A stretch of DNA of 64,000 bases from Prochlorococcus sp. AG-347-I04. Its GTDB lineage: Bacteria > Cyanobacteriota > Cyanobacteriia > PCC-6307 > Cyanobiaceae. Positions 1-10,921 of this stretch are shown here, piece by piece. The stretch is taken from positions 1-64,000 of the forward strand of contig QCBL01000007.1 of NCBI GenBank assembly GCA_003281625.1. Direction: 5' to 3'. The notes under the pieces were generated by a model, which saw only the letters and a program-made list of their open reading frames with translations, did no database searches and was not told where the DNA came from. Position 1 is the first letter of the stretch; the number at the start of each line of letters is the position of its first letter. The position numbers were made by a program, and so were the translations under genes.

Positions 1-259
1 TTATTGAGTGTAAATCTGGGCCCACTAATCCTCTTGCTGCAATTCCATGACATCCAACACAATTTATCTTAAAAAGAGCATCTCCTTCTTCAACAGAACC
101 ATTAAGCTCAAGAGTTTCAATAATATATTTGTTATTTTCATGATGATTTACGAAAAATATTAAAAAGCAAGTCAATAAAACTCCAAATAATATGTAAACA
201 ATTTTTAAGATTTCTCTTTTAAAGTCTCTTTCTGCTGCAGTTGATGAAGATGTTGACAC
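1..259 (-). CDS. cytM: Cytochrome cM-like c-type cytochrome, N-terminal part (truncated by window edge)
   Basis: Reverse-strand reading from GTG at 259 gives [85 protein letters not shown]: one TM segment then a CxxCH heme motif. Not in the supplied ORF track. Confidence 0.8.
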   Translation of the reverse strand, partial: MSTSSSTAAERDFKREILKIVYILFGVLLTCFLIFFVNHHENNKYIIETLELNGSVEEGDALFKINCVGCHGIAARGLVGPDLHSI

Positions 260-314
260 AATAAATAGTCTCTATGTAACAATTGTGAATAAGAAATTCA
301 AAAAAGGCAAAAAA

Positions 315-434
315 ATGATCGAGCCTCTTCTTTGTGGAATTGTTTTAGGTTTAGTCCCAATAACTCTTCTTGGATTATTCGTAAGTGCATGGAATCAATA
401 CAGAAGAGGTTCAGGGATGCTTGACATTGATTAA
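315..434 (+). CDS. petG: Cytochrome b6f complex subunit PetG (39 aa)
   Basis: Translation [39 protein letters not shown] matches the PetG pattern; below the ORF-track length cutoff. Confidence 0.93.
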   Translation: MIEPLLCGIVLGLVPITLLGLFVSAWNQYRRGSGMLDID

Positions 435-1010
435 AAATGTTAATCTTGACTGGCCATAGTTTCTTACATCTATAGTTTCCCATAAAGTACTTTTTTGAAT
501 AGAAAGGTTTGGAGAATGTTCACAAATAACTATTGAATCTTTTTTTAAAAAATTACAATTGAATAATTGATTTAAAACTATTTCATGGAAATCCACATCA
601 TATGGAGGATCTAGATAAACAAAATCAAATTTTAATTTATTTAATTCAATATTCCTAGGTGATAAGTTTCTCTCATAATGTGGTTTTGTCCATTTCAAAA
701 CGTCTTTACAAATAACATCAATATCATTTCTCCTATTTTCTATATTCTCCAACGAGAGTAAATTTTCTAAACAAATTTTTGAATTGATTTTGTTTTTCTC
801 AACTGCAATTATTTTCTTTGCCCCATGATTGTATGCTTCACAAGATATCGCTCCTGTTCCACTAAATAAATCTAACCAGTTACTATTTTTAACTCTGTTG
901 TTCAAAATATTAAATACAGCCTCTCTAACTCTCAAAGTTGTAGGCCTCGTGTGAATATTATTTGGACTTTGGAGTTTTTTACCACCTATTAATTTTAAGT
1001 TAGTCTTCAT
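411..1010 (-). CDS. rsmD: 16S rRNA (guanine966-N2)-methyltransferase RsmD
   Basis: N-terminal GGKKLQSP...[30 protein letters not shown] and DPPY motif. Confidence 0.88.
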   Translation of the reverse strand: MKTNLKLIGGKKLQSPNNIHTRPTTLRVREAVFNILNNRVKNSNWLDLFSGTGAISCEAYNHGAKKIIAVEKNKINSKICLENLLSLENIENRRNDIDVICKDVLKWTKPHYERNLSPRNIELNKLKFDFVYLDPPYDVDFHEIVLNQLFNCNFLKKDSIVICEHSPNLSIQKSTLWETIDVRNYGQSRLTFLINVKHP

Positions 1011-1023
1011 CCGTAATCATTTG

Positions 1024-1641
1024 TTATTGAATATTGCTTAGCCATCTTTTCAAAAGTTTTTCACCAGTTTTACCAGATTTTTCTGGATGAAATTGACAAG
1101 CCAATAAATTATCATTCTCAATCATTGCAGTTAATTTTTCAGAACCATAATCAACCTGAGCTGCAATAATATTTGAGTCATTTGGGATTGCATGATAAGA
1201 ATGTACAAAATAGACCCAATTATTTAATTCTTCAAGCTCTAATAAAGTATTTTTTTTTGTAGGTAAAAGCTGGCACCAACCCATATGTGGGATTCTTTGG
1301 TTAACAATGTTAGGTATTTTTTGTATTTTTCCTTTTAAAATTCCAAGCCCTTGAACTTCTCCTTCATCGCTAGATTCAAAAAGAAGTTGGAGACCTAAAC
1401 ATATTCCCAAAAAAGACTTCCCACTTTTAATCCAATTTTTCAAATCAGTTATCAAATCCGTGTCTATAAGATTATTCATCGCGGGGTCAAATGCTCCAAC
1501 TCCAGGAAGTATTATCGCTTTACAAAGTTTAGACTCATTAAAGTTTTTAATTAAAGTTATTTCTTCCCCAAGACTTTCTAAAGATTTTGTTACAGAATGG
1601 ATATTGCCCATCCCATAATCTATAAGTCCAATTTTGTGCAA
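1024..1641 (-). CDS. hisH: Imidazole glycerol phosphate synthase subunit HisH
   Basis: IGLIDYGMGNIHSV, GICLGLQLLF nucleophile motif, QFHPEKSG. Confidence 0.95.
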   Translation of the reverse strand: MHKIGLIDYGMGNIHSVTKSLESLGEEITLIKNFNESKLCKAIILPGVGAFDPAMNNLIDTDLITDLKNWIKSGKSFLGICLGLQLLFESSDEGEVQGLGILKGKIQKIPNIVNQRIPHMGWCQLLPTKKNTLLELEELNNWVYFVHSYHAIPNDSNIIAAQVDYGSEKLTAMIENDNLLACQFHPEKSGKTGEKLLKRWLSNIQ

Positions 1642-1652
1642 AGCTTTTAAAT

Positions 1653-1976
1653 TTATAAATGCTTGGTTAAAGTGCTCGAAAGAGTTGCTTTAGGCACAGC
1701 CCCAACAACGGTATCAACCTTTTGCCCTCCTTTAAAGATCATTAATGTTGGAATACTTCTAATTCCATATTGACTGGCAACATTTGGATTCTCATCTGTA
1801 TTTAATTTAAAAACTTTAATTTTACCTTCAAAGTCTTTTGAGATTTCTTCTACAACTGGTGCAACCATCCTACATGGACCACACCATGGTGCCCAAAAAT
1901 CAACCAATACTGGTAGATCACTTTGCAGTACATCTTTGTCAAATGAAGAATCAGTTACGGCTGGAGCTGATGACAT
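1653..1976 (-). CDS. trxA: Thioredoxin
   Basis: [28 protein letters not shown]. Confidence 0.97.
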   Translation of the reverse strand: MSSAPAVTDSSFDKDVLQSDLPVLVDFWAPWCGPCRMVAPVVEEISKDFEGKIKVFKLNTDENPNVASQYGIRSIPTLMIFKGGQKVDTVVGAVPKATLSSTLTKHL

Positions 1977-2066
1977 AATTTAAGTATTCCTTTTGAAAAT
2001 TTAGCAGGCAATTCTTTTAAGTGATGATTTCATTACAGATAAAATAATATAAGTAACAAAATGTCT

Positions 2067-2090
2067 AAAAAAAGCCCGATTAATCGGGCG
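2067..2090 (-). terminator. Rho-independent terminator of Yfr1
   Basis: Perfect 16-bp palindrome gcccgattaatcgggc (2074-2089) followed on the minus strand by seven T. Confidence 0.9.
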
Positions 2091-2125
2091 ATTTAGTGTG
2101 TGAGGAGTATGGGGTTACCCCCATC
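2067..2125 (-). ncRNA. yfr1: Yfr1 small regulatory RNA
   Basis: Minus strand reads ATGGGGGTAACCCCAT stem-loop, then unpaired ACTCCTCACAC core (2098-2108), then GCCCGATTAATCGGGC terminator stem with T7. Position between trxA and the guaB-like gene is the known Yfr1 locus. 5' end approximate. Confidence 0.9.
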
Positions 2126-2205
2126 ATTTAATAATAACTCCTAACATGAAGATTGTTCAATTTAATGCATAATTCACTAAGGTTTTATAACTTTCTCTAA
2201 AAAAA

Positions 2206-3369
2206 CTACTTTCCCATCCCAAGCTGCTGAGCTTTTTGATAAACCTTACCCTCTGTAAGAAGTGATGGTGCAATAACTATTTCAACTTCTTGCATTTCTT
2301 TAATATTTTTTGCCCCAAGAGTACTCATTGATGTTCTAATGGCTCCCAATAAGTTATGTGTCCCATCATCAAGTATGGCTGGTCCTTTAATTATCCTTTC
2401 TAAGGATCCTGTGGACCCAACTTCAATTCTTGTGCCCCTTGGCAATACAGTACTAGGAGTAGCCATACCCCAGTGAAATCCTTTACCTGGAGCATTTGAT
2501 GATTTGGCTATTGGGGATCCAATCATTACAGCATCTGCACCGCATGCTAAGCATTTACAAATATCTCCACCCGTCACAATTCCACCATCGCCAAGAATAG
2601 GAATATAACGACCACTTTCTTTAAAGTAATCATTTCTTGCCGTACTACAATCAGCGATTGCAGTTGCTTGAGGGATTCCAATTCCCAATACTCCTCTTGA
2701 GGTACATGCCGCGCCAGGCCCTATACCAACCATTAATCCTGAGACTCCAGCTTCCATCAGAAGTTTTGCAACTTCGTATGTGACGCAGTTGCCAGCCACA
2801 ACTGGGACATTCATAGATTGGCAGAGATCTTTAATATTTAAGGTTTCCTTTCCTTCCATACCAAGATGTTCAGTTGAAACAACTGTTCCTTGAAGAAAAA
2901 ATAAATCTATTTTGGAATTATTAAGTGTTTCCTTAAACTTAATAGCCGCTTGAGGAGTCCCACTAAAAGCAGCTATACCTCCTCCTTCTTTAACCTCATT
3001 TATTCTTTGTAAAATCAGTGACTCCTTTACAGGTTCACTGTATATCTTCTGCATTAATGGAACGAAATCATTCTTCCCGACTGATGCTATTTGATTCAAT
3101 ATTTCATCAGGATTTTCATATCTTGTTTGTATGCCTTCCATATTAATGACCCCTATGGAACCTAATTTGGTAAGCTCTACAGCCGTATTGACATCGACAA
3201 CACTGTCCATGGCACTAGCTACAATAGGAACTTCTCTTTTGAGATCACCTATTGTCCAAGAAGGATCAGTCAAATCGTAATCAAGTGTTCTATTCCCCGG
3301 GACTAAAGCTATTTCATCAATGCCATAAGCCCTTCTGACTTTTTTATTTAAACCAAGTTCAATATTCAC
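2206..3369 (-). CDS. guaB: IMP dehydrogenase/GMP reductase family protein, GuaB3-type (no CBS domains)
   Basis: 387 aa TIM-barrel with GIGPGAACTSRGVLGIGIPQ loop and GDGGIVTGGDICKCLACGADAVMIGSP; too short to hold the CBS pair of canonical GuaB. Confidence 0.85.
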   Translation of the reverse strand: MNIELGLNKKVRRAYGIDEIALVPGNRTLDYDLTDPSWTIGDLKREVPIVASAMDSVVDVNTAVELTKLGSIGVINMEGIQTRYENPDEILNQIASVGKNDFVPLMQKIYSEPVKESLILQRINEVKEGGGIAAFSGTPQAAIKFKETLNNSKIDLFFLQGTVVSTEHLGMEGKETLNIKDLCQSMNVPVVAGNCVTYEVAKLLMEAGVSGLMVGIGPGAACTSRGVLGIGIPQATAIADCSTARNDYFKESGRYIPILGDGGIVTGGDICKCLACGADAVMIGSPIAKSSNAPGKGFHWGMATPSTVLPRGTRIEVGSTGSLERIIKGPAILDDGTHNLLGAIRTSMSTLGAKNIKEMQEVEIVIAPSLLTEGKVYQKAQQLGMGK

Positions 3370-3549
3370 GGAATTTATCTCTTTATTCTGAATAAATTAA
3401 CAACTAAAGGGGTAATAAGCCAAGGTTTATTCAAAAACAACAGGTTTTATTTTGATTTGTGTGTAAATGTGAGTATTTGGGAATTAAAAAAATATTTTTT
3501 TTTATTCATTATGACAATCAGCGATTATTATTAAAGAAAGGATTTTTAT

Positions 3550-6147
3550 ATGTCTGATATTTTAGATGCTGATAACTCAGAATCAAGCGAAGATAACGAC
3601 CGAATTATTCAAACTGATCTAAGAAACGAGATGTCTCGCTCATATCTTGAGTATGCAATGAGCGTTATAGTCGGACGCGCTCTTCCAGATGCAAGAGATG
3701 GATTGAAACCTGTTCATAGAAGAATTCTTTATGCAATGTACGAACTTGGTTTAACTAGCGGTAGACCATACAGAAAATGTGCAAGAGTTGTTGGAGAAGT
3801 ACTTGGTAAATACCACCCTCATGGAGATACTGCTGTTTATGATGCTTTGGTTAGGATGGCGCAGGATTTCTCTATGAGGATGCCACTAATAGATGGCCAT
3901 GGAAACTTTGGTTCTGTTGATAACGACCCTCCAGCAGCAATGAGATATACAGAATCTCGTTTACAGTCTCTTACAGATGAAAGTTTATTAGAGGATATTG
4001 AATCTGAAACTGTAGATTTCGCCGACAATTTTGACGGTTCTCAACAAGAACCAACAGTTTTACCTGCTAGGATTCCTCAACTACTACTAAATGGATCGTC
4101 TGGAATAGCAGTAGGAATGGCAACTAATATTCCACCTCATAACTTAGGGGAATTAATTAATGGTCTTAAATCAATCATCAATAACCCTTCGATTGAAGAT
4201 AGAGAACTTTTTGAAATAATTAAGGGTCCTGATTTTCCCACAGGTGGTCAAATTTTAGGAAGAGATGGTATCAGAGAAACTTTCAAGACAGGGAGAGGTT
4301 CAATAACCATGAGAGGTGTAGCAAATATTGAGCAAATTAAATCCAGTGGTAGGGCAGAAAAAGATGCAGTAATAATTACAGAACTTCCATTTCAAACGAA
4401 TAAAGCTGCATTGATAGAAAGAATTGCTGACTTGGTTAATGAAAAAAAATTAGAAGGTATTTCTGATATTAGAGATGAAAGTGATCGAGACGGAATGAGG
4501 ATTGTTATTGAACTTAAAAGGGATGCCTACCCACAAGTAGTTTTAAATAATTTATTTAAGTTGACACCTTTACAAAATAACTTTAGTGCAAATATCCTTG
4601 CTTTAGTAAAAGGAGAGCCGACAACACTTTCACTTAGGAAAATGTTAGATGTATTTCTAGACTTCAGAGTGGAGACAATAAGGCGCAGAACAAGATTTTT
4701 ATTAAAAAAGGCTGAAGAGAGAGATCATATTATAAAAGGTCTTTTATTAGCATTGGGTGCTATGGATGAGATAATTAATTTAATAAGATCAGCAAAAGAT
4801 ACAGTTTCAGCTAGAGAAAAATTACAAACTGATCATGAGTTATCTGCCACACAAGCAGAAGCTATTTTACAAATGCAATTAAGAAGATTAACAGCACTAG
4901 AAGCAGATAAAATCAAAGGGGAACATGATGAGTTAACCAGAAAAATCAACCTATATCAGCAAATATTGAATAGTAAAGAAAGAATTTTTGAAATTATTCT
5001 TGAGGAACTTAATAAAATCGATGAAAGATTTTCATCCCCAAGAAAAACAGAAATTCTGGATTTAGGCGGTGGTCTAGATGATATTGATCTTATCGCTAAT
5101 GACAGATCTGTAGTTTTATTGACTGAAGCAGGTTATCTAAAAAGAATGCCTGTTAATGAATTCGAATCTACAAGTCGTGGGTCTAGAGGTAAAGCTGGAA
5201 CAAAGACACAAGAAGATAATGAAGTAAAACTATTTATAAGCTGTAATGATCATGATACTCTTTTGCTTTTTAGTGATAGAGGGGTATCTTATGCTCTGCC
5301 AGCATATAGAGTTCCCATGAGTAGCAGAACAGCTAAAGGTACTCCATCAGTTCAACTTCTCCCAATACCAAGAGAAGAAAAAATAACCTCGCTGGTTGCA
5401 GTAGATTCTTTTGATAATGATTGTTATCTATTAATGCTAACCAAGGCTGGATTTATAAAAAGAACTTCACTTTCTGCTTTCTCAAAAATTCGATCAAATG
5501 GTTTAATAGCAATAAATCTTGAGGATGGAGACGCTTTAACTTGGGTTAGATTATCAAAAGAAGGTGACAGTGTTTTGATTGGATCAAGAGCAGGAATGGC
5601 GATTCATTTCAGACTAGATATTAACGAATTAAGGCCACTAGGCAGGACGGCAAGGGGGGTTAAATCTATGAACCTTAGAAATGGAGACAATCTTGTATCT
5701 ATGGATGTTTTAACATCCGATTTAATTGATCAATTAACTAAAAGTGAAGATCTCGCGAAAGAGTCTGATGAAAATCTTGAAGTTAACTCTTCAGATGGTC
5801 CTTGGGTACTAATAGCCAGTGCACTTGGACTAGGTAAAAGAGTCCCTGTAACTCAATTTAGATTACAAAAAAGAGCAGGTATGGGTTTGAGAGCGATAAA
5901 ATTCAGAATTAAAGACGATGTATTAGTTTGTTTGAAGGTCCTTGGAGAAGGTGAAGAATTACTTTTTGTGACCGAAAAAGGCGTAATTGTGAGAACAAAA
6001 GCAGATAAAATATCCCAGCAATCTAGAGCCGCTACTGGAGTAAAATTACAACGATTAGATGAGGGTGATCATTTATCAGAAGTTGTATTAGTTCCTCATG
6101 AACAAACGGAAGAAACAGATCAATTCAACCAAGGTAAAGAAAATTAA
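3550..6147 (+). CDS. gyrA: DNA gyrase subunit A
   Basis: [60 protein letters not shown] active-site region; C-terminal repeat domain. Confidence 0.93.
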   Translation: MSDILDADNSESSEDNDRIIQTDLRNEMSRSYLEYAMSVIVGRALPDARDGLKPVHRRILYAMYELGLTSGRPYRKCARVVGEVLGKYHPHGDTAVYDALVRMAQDFSMRMPLIDGHGNFGSVDNDPPAAMRYTESRLQSLTDESLLEDIESETVDFADNFDGSQQEPTVLPARIPQLLLNGSSGIAVGMATNIPPHNLGELINGLKSIINNPSIEDRELFEIIKGPDFPTGGQILGRDGIRETFKTGRGSITMRGVANIEQIKSSGRAEKDAVIITELPFQTNKAALIERIADLVNEKKLEGISDIRDESDRDGMRIVIELKRDAYPQVVLNNLFKLTPLQNNFSANILALVKGEPTTLSLRKMLDVFLDFRVETIRRRTRFLLKKAEERDHIIKGLLLALGAMDEIINLIRSAKDTVSAREKLQTDHELSATQAEAILQMQLRRLTALEADKIKGEHDELTRKINLYQQILNSKERIFEIILEELNKIDERFSSPRKTEILDLGGGLDDIDLIANDRSVVLLTEAGYLKRMPVNEFESTSRGSRGKAGTKTQEDNEVKLFISCNDHDTLLLFSDRGVSYALPAYRVPMSSRTAKGTPSVQLLPIPREEKITSLVAVDSFDNDCYLLMLTKAGFIKRTSLSAFSKIRSNGLIAINLEDGDALTWVRLSKEGDSVLIGSRAGMAIHFRLDINELRPLGRTARGVKSMNLRNGDNLVSMDVLTSDLIDQLTKSEDLAKESDENLEVNSSDGPWVLIASALGLGKRVPVTQFRLQKRAGMGLRAIKFRIKDDVLVCLKVLGEGEELLFVTEKGVIVRTKADKISQQSRAATGVKLQRLDEGDHLSEVVLVPHEQTEETDQFNQGKEN

Positions 6148-6170
6148 AAGAAAATGGTTTATTAGATTAT

Positions 6171-7382
6171 ATGGAAATACTTGATATTCTAATTTTAGGT
6201 TCCGGGCCTGCAGCACTATGCTTGGCTTCAGAATTAGCCAAGCAAAATCTAAATATAAAGGGCATATCAACTAAATCTCCAAATGAAAAATGGGAAAATA
6301 CATATGGTATTTGGGCTTCTGAATTAGAGGAATTAGGATTAGAGTCTTTGTTATCTCATCGGTGGTGCAAAACAGTTAGTTTTTTTGGAAATGGCGAAAA
6401 TAAAAAGGGAGATAATCCTACAAACCATAATTACGATTATGGTTTGATAAATCAAGAAGCTTTTCAAAATGAACTTTTAAAAAAGTGTAACGGGATTGAA
6501 TGGTTGAATGAAACAGCAAAAGATATTAAAGAGATAAATAAACTATCTGAAGTGATTTGTTTTTCAGGTCTAAGAATAAAGGCGAGGTTAGTCATTGACG
6601 CAAGTGGTCATAAAAGTAATTTCATAAAAAGACCAGTCCAAAATGAAATCGCTCAGCAAGCTGCGTATGGGATTGTCGGTAAATTTTCATCACCACCAGT
6701 TAATAAGGATCAGTTTGTTTTAATGGATTTTCGTCCAAATCATTTAAATAATGAAGAAAAGTTATCATCTCCATCCTTTCTTTATGCAATGGATCTTGGA
6801 AATGAAACTTTTTTTGTTGAAGAAACATCATTAGCTAGTTATCCTGCCTTATCCCAAGAGAATCTCAAAAAAAGACTTTTTAAAAGATTAAATAGTAAGG
6901 GCATTCAGGTAAGTGAAATTTTCCATGAAGAGAATTGCCTTTTCCCAATGAATTTACCCCTTCCATTTAAAAAACAATTTGTACTTGGTTTTGGAGGGTC
7001 TGCAAGCATGGTGCATCCTGCATCAGGATACATGATCGGATCTTTATTAAGAAGATCTCCACTCCTTGCAAAAAAATTAGCAATTTTTTTAAAAGAACCT
7101 AATCTCAGTTCTCTTGAACTAGCAACAAAAGGTTGGGAGATCCTATGGCCTTACGAGTTAATACAAAGGCATAAACTTTACCAATATGGTTTAAGAAGAC
7201 TGATGAGTTTTGATGAAAGTAGATTAAGAAGCTTTTTCTCAAATTTCTTTAGATTATCGACCAACGAATGGGTAGGTTTTCTTACTAACACACTTCCACT
7301 TCCAAGACTAATTTACGTGATGAGTAAGATGTTTATTAATTCACCTCTAAAAGTAAAACTAGGAATGCTTAAGTTAAATTAG
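6171..7382 (+). CDS. crtL: Lycopene cyclase, plant/cyanobacterial CrtL type (beta or epsilon not resolved)
   Basis: N-terminal dinucleotide fold DILILGSGPAALCLASELA, TYGIWASELEELGL, FGGSASMVHPASGYMIG. Confidence 0.85.
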   Translation: MEILDILILGSGPAALCLASELAKQNLNIKGISTKSPNEKWENTYGIWASELEELGLESLLSHRWCKTVSFFGNGENKKGDNPTNHNYDYGLINQEAFQNELLKKCNGIEWLNETAKDIKEINKLSEVICFSGLRIKARLVIDASGHKSNFIKRPVQNEIAQQAAYGIVGKFSSPPVNKDQFVLMDFRPNHLNNEEKLSSPSFLYAMDLGNETFFVEETSLASYPALSQENLKKRLFKRLNSKGIQVSEIFHEENCLFPMNLPLPFKKQFVLGFGGSASMVHPASGYMIGSLLRRSPLLAKKLAIFLKEPNLSSLELATKGWEILWPYELIQRHKLYQYGLRRLMSFDESRLRSFFSNFFRLSTNEWVGFLTNTLPLPRLIYVMSKMFINSPLKVKLGMLKLN

Positions 7383-7388
7383 TATTTT

Positions 7389-8987
7389 TTATTTTCGCCA
7401 ATCATCAATATTGATATCCGGGAAAACTTTATCTTCTTCCTCAATATCTTCAAGAAATTTTAAATTAATATTAGAGTGATTTTTAATCATTTCAACTATT
7501 TTCCAGAACCTAAACAAATGTCTTTCTATCCTCTCTTTTGCAAGCTCAGTTGTAGTTCCAGCTCTTAGTATAAAACTCCAATCAGATGACTCAGATAGAA
7601 GTAATTCTCTAGCTGCTTGCTTAAAAAGTCTTGGAGATAAGTCATTATTATAATTTTTAGAGCATAAATCAACAAAAGTTGACCCTGCTTTTGTGATCTC
7701 CGGAACAATCCATGCATTTGCATCATTAATCCAATAATTATGGTAACCTCCTTGTCCCCAGCTTGATGGTGATGGATCGCAAATCTGAAGATTTGGCTTT
7801 TGAAGTAAGAATTCTTTTAAATTTGTAAGCTTAATTGAATATTTAGTAGAGTACTTCAAAATATTTTCAATAAAAAAAGGTCCCTCATACCACCAATGGC
7901 CAAATAACTCAGCATCAAATGGAGCTACCAATAAGGGCTTAAAGGATGAGGATAAAATTAATTTTTCTAATTGTTTAGATCTCGAGAGAAGATAAGCATC
8001 AGCATGTTCTGCAGTCTTTTTACGGGCTTCATTTTCTAGGTAAAACGCCTTTTCCCCTAATGGTACGTTATTATCTGTAATCTTATGAAACTTCAAACCT
8101 AAAGGTCTTTTAGTCGAGATGCCTTTCTTTTGGAGTTTGGAGATAGGTAATTCCCATCCCAAATCTTTATGAAATTCCCTATAAACTTTGTTTCCTGGGA
8201 ACCCGTCTTTTGCAGACCAAACGGGTAAAGTTGACTCGCTATCTCTTCCAAAGAAGGCAACCCCTTTTTTCGAGCATATTGGAGCGTATACACCATATCT
8301 AGGTCTTGGTGTAGCGTTTAGGATACCGTGACCGTCTAAGATTGCATATCTAATTCCGGAATTAAATAGCATTTCATCTAAATTCTCATAATATGCACAT
8401 TCAGGTAACCAAATTCCTAAAGGCTTAGTTCCAAAAATATTTTCATGGTTCCTAATGGCAGTATTGATTTGTCCTTTAACAGTTTCTGGATTCTCCCTTA
8501 AAATTGGCAAATAACCGTGTGTAGCAGCACAAGTAAGAATATCCAAATTTCCAGAGTTATTTAAAACTCTAAACTTTTCAATTATATTTCCAGAACATTT
8601 TTGCCAGTATAAGTATTTGTCATTAAGGTTATTCCTTAAAAATTCAGAGGCAATTTTTTCTTCTTTTGACAGATCATTTAAGAAATCATTTCTTGTTTCA
8701 ATCCAGCTTGGAAATGTTTCTTGAATTTTTTTATTATTTAGAAGTGACAATAATGTTGGAGACAAACTGATAGTAAGTTTGGTATTTAAAGGATTTTCTT
8801 TTTTGGAAGATTCTATTGATTGAAGTAGTGGTATGTAACATTCCAAAATCGCCTGAAATAACCAATCCTCTTCTAAGGAGTTTTTTTCATTTTTTCTGAC
8901 ATAAGGCAGATGAGCATGCAAAACTATCGCTAACTGGCCTAAAACATTATTTTTAGGGTACTGCCCATTCATCCTTTTTAAATTCAT
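7389..8987 (-). CDS. Glycoside hydrolase family 57 protein, probable 1,4-alpha-glucan branching enzyme
   Basis: LAIVLHAHLPYVR, ILTCAATHGYLPIL, GIWLPECAYY, PFDAELFGHWWYEGP: GH57 motifs. Confidence 0.85.
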   Translation of the reverse strand: MNLKRMNGQYPKNNVLGQLAIVLHAHLPYVRKNEKNSLEEDWLFQAILECYIPLLQSIESSKKENPLNTKLTISLSPTLLSLLNNKKIQETFPSWIETRNDFLNDLSKEEKIASEFLRNNLNDKYLYWQKCSGNIIEKFRVLNNSGNLDILTCAATHGYLPILRENPETVKGQINTAIRNHENIFGTKPLGIWLPECAYYENLDEMLFNSGIRYAILDGHGILNATPRPRYGVYAPICSKKGVAFFGRDSESTLPVWSAKDGFPGNKVYREFHKDLGWELPISKLQKKGISTKRPLGLKFHKITDNNVPLGEKAFYLENEARKKTAEHADAYLLSRSKQLEKLILSSSFKPLLVAPFDAELFGHWWYEGPFFIENILKYSTKYSIKLTNLKEFLLQKPNLQICDPSPSSWGQGGYHNYWINDANAWIVPEITKAGSTFVDLCSKNYNNDLSPRLFKQAARELLLSESSDWSFILRAGTTTELAKERIERHLFRFWKIVEMIKNHSNINLKFLEDIEEEDKVFPDINIDDWRK

Positions 8988-9197
8988 GCTTATAGTTCTA
9001 GAAAAAATCGAAATTATTTTTTATAAAAAGAAGGCTTTAATCCTAAAACAATACTTTAAAAATTAAAGTATTTAATTTTTTTTTCAGAATTTTAACCAAT
9101 ATTATTTAAGTTTAAAAACTCTCAGCAAATTTTTATTGAACATAATCTAGTCAAATTTTTTTAATTAGCTTAAGATAAGTTTAAGTTATACCTTCTG

Positions 9198-10838
9198 ATG
9201 TCAAAAGATCCTGGAAGAATTTTGATATTTGATACAACTCTTCGAGATGGAGAGCAATCTCCTGGTGCAAGTTTAAATCTCGAAGAAAAACTTGCTATAG
9301 CCCATCAATTAGCAAGATTAGGAGTTGATATAATTGAAGCTGGATTCCCTTTCGCAAGTCCAGGAGATTTTAAAGCTGTTAATAAAATTGCTAATGCCGT
9401 AGGGAAAGAAAATGGCCCTATAATCTGTGGTTTAGCTAGAGCGTCTAAAGGAGATATAAAAGCATGTTACGAAGCAGTAAGTCCAGCTCCCAAGAAAAGA
9501 ATACATACTTTTATTGCTACAAGTGATATTCACCTTAAACATAAACTTAAAAAATCGAGAAAAGAGGTTCTTCAAATTGTTCCAGAAATGGTTAATTACG
9601 CAAAATCACTAGTTGATGATATTGAGTTTTCTTGTGAAGATGCCTCAAGGAGTGATCCTGAATTTTTATACGAAGTGATTCAACTAGCAATTTCTGCAGG
9701 GGCGACAACAATAAATATCCCTGATACTGTTGGATTTACAACACCTAGTGAATTTGGCAAACTAATTGCCGATATAAATAAAAATGTTCCAAATATTGAT
9801 GAGGCAGTAATTTCAGTTCATGGTCATAATGATTTGGGTTTAGCAGTAGCCAATTTTCTTGAGGCAGTAAAAAATGGAGCGAGACAACTAGAATGTACTA
9901 TTAATGGAATTGGTGAAAGAGCCGGTAATGCCTCTCTAGAAGAATTAGTAATGACACTTCATGTCAGGAAAAGTTTTTTTAATAGTTTTTTCAATAGGAA
10001 TCCAGATTCCCCAACTCCTCTTACGGCTATAAGAACAGAAGAAATAACAAAAACCTCTAGACTTGTTTCTAACCTAACTGGAATGACTGTACAACCTAAT
10101 AAAGCAATTGTGGGAGCTAATGCTTTTGCACATGAGTCAGGCATTCATCAGGATGGGGTTTTAAAAAATAGACTAACTTACGAAATTATCGATGCAAAAA
10201 CAGTTGGTTTGAGTGACAACAAAATATCTTTAGGGAAACTTAGTGGAAGAAGTGCAGTAAGAGCGAGATTAGAAGAGATGGGATATGACTTGAGCCGAGA
10301 AGATTTAAACGATGCTTTCGCTCGTTTTAAGGATTTAGCTGACAGGAAAAGAGAAATTACTGATAGAGACTTAGAAGCAATTGTTAGTGAACAAGTACAG
10401 CTCCCAGAAGCTAAATTTCAATTAAGTCTTGTACAAGTAAGTTGTGGTAACACCTCTAAACCTACTGCCACCATTTCGCTTCTAAACACGGAAGATAATA
10501 TTGAGGATACTGCTGTATCAATAGGGACTGGACCAGTTGATGCTGTTTGCGAGGCTTTAAATAAATTAGCTAAAGTTCCTAATGAATTAATTGAATTTTC
10601 TGTTAAGTCGGTAACAGAAGGAATTGATGCTTTGGGCGAAGTAACAATAAGAATAAGAAGAGATAATAAAATATATTCTGGTCATTCTGCTGATACAGAC
10701 GTTGTAGTTGCTGCAGCAAATGCTTACGTTAATGCTTTAAATAGACTTGTATTTTCTGAGAAAAAAAATTCAATTCATCCACAATTTGATAATTTAGAGA
10801 ACACTGATAATAAATTTCTATCTAATCCTGCAAATTAA
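9198..10838 (+). CDS. leuA: 2-isopropylmalate synthase
   Basis: [57 protein letters not shown]-terminal LeuA regulatory domain. Confidence 0.97.
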   Translation: MSKDPGRILIFDTTLRDGEQSPGASLNLEEKLAIAHQLARLGVDIIEAGFPFASPGDFKAVNKIANAVGKENGPIICGLARASKGDIKACYEAVSPAPKKRIHTFIATSDIHLKHKLKKSRKEVLQIVPEMVNYAKSLVDDIEFSCEDASRSDPEFLYEVIQLAISAGATTINIPDTVGFTTPSEFGKLIADINKNVPNIDEAVISVHGHNDLGLAVANFLEAVKNGARQLECTINGIGERAGNASLEELVMTLHVRKSFFNSFFNRNPDSPTPLTAIRTEEITKTSRLVSNLTGMTVQPNKAIVGANAFAHESGIHQDGVLKNRLTYEIIDAKTVGLSDNKISLGKLSGRSAVRARLEEMGYDLSREDLNDAFARFKDLADRKREITDRDLEAIVSEQVQLPEAKFQLSLVQVSCGNTSKPTATISLLNTEDNIEDTAVSIGTGPVDAVCEALNKLAKVPNELIEFSVKSVTEGIDALGEVTIRIRRDNKIYSGHSADTDVVVAAANAYVNALNRLVFSEKKNSIHPQFDNLENTDNKFLSNPAN

Positions 10839-10921
10839 ATTATTTTCTTAGGATTATTAAGTTGCATTAAAAAATTGACTCCTAATACTGTAAATTAAAT
10901 TAATAGTTAAAGCAGTAAATA

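Noticed and set aside
298-483. 61 aa minus-strand ORF in the track
   Set aside because: Antisense across petG and into rsmD's 3' end; composition not protein-like, petG is the real gene.
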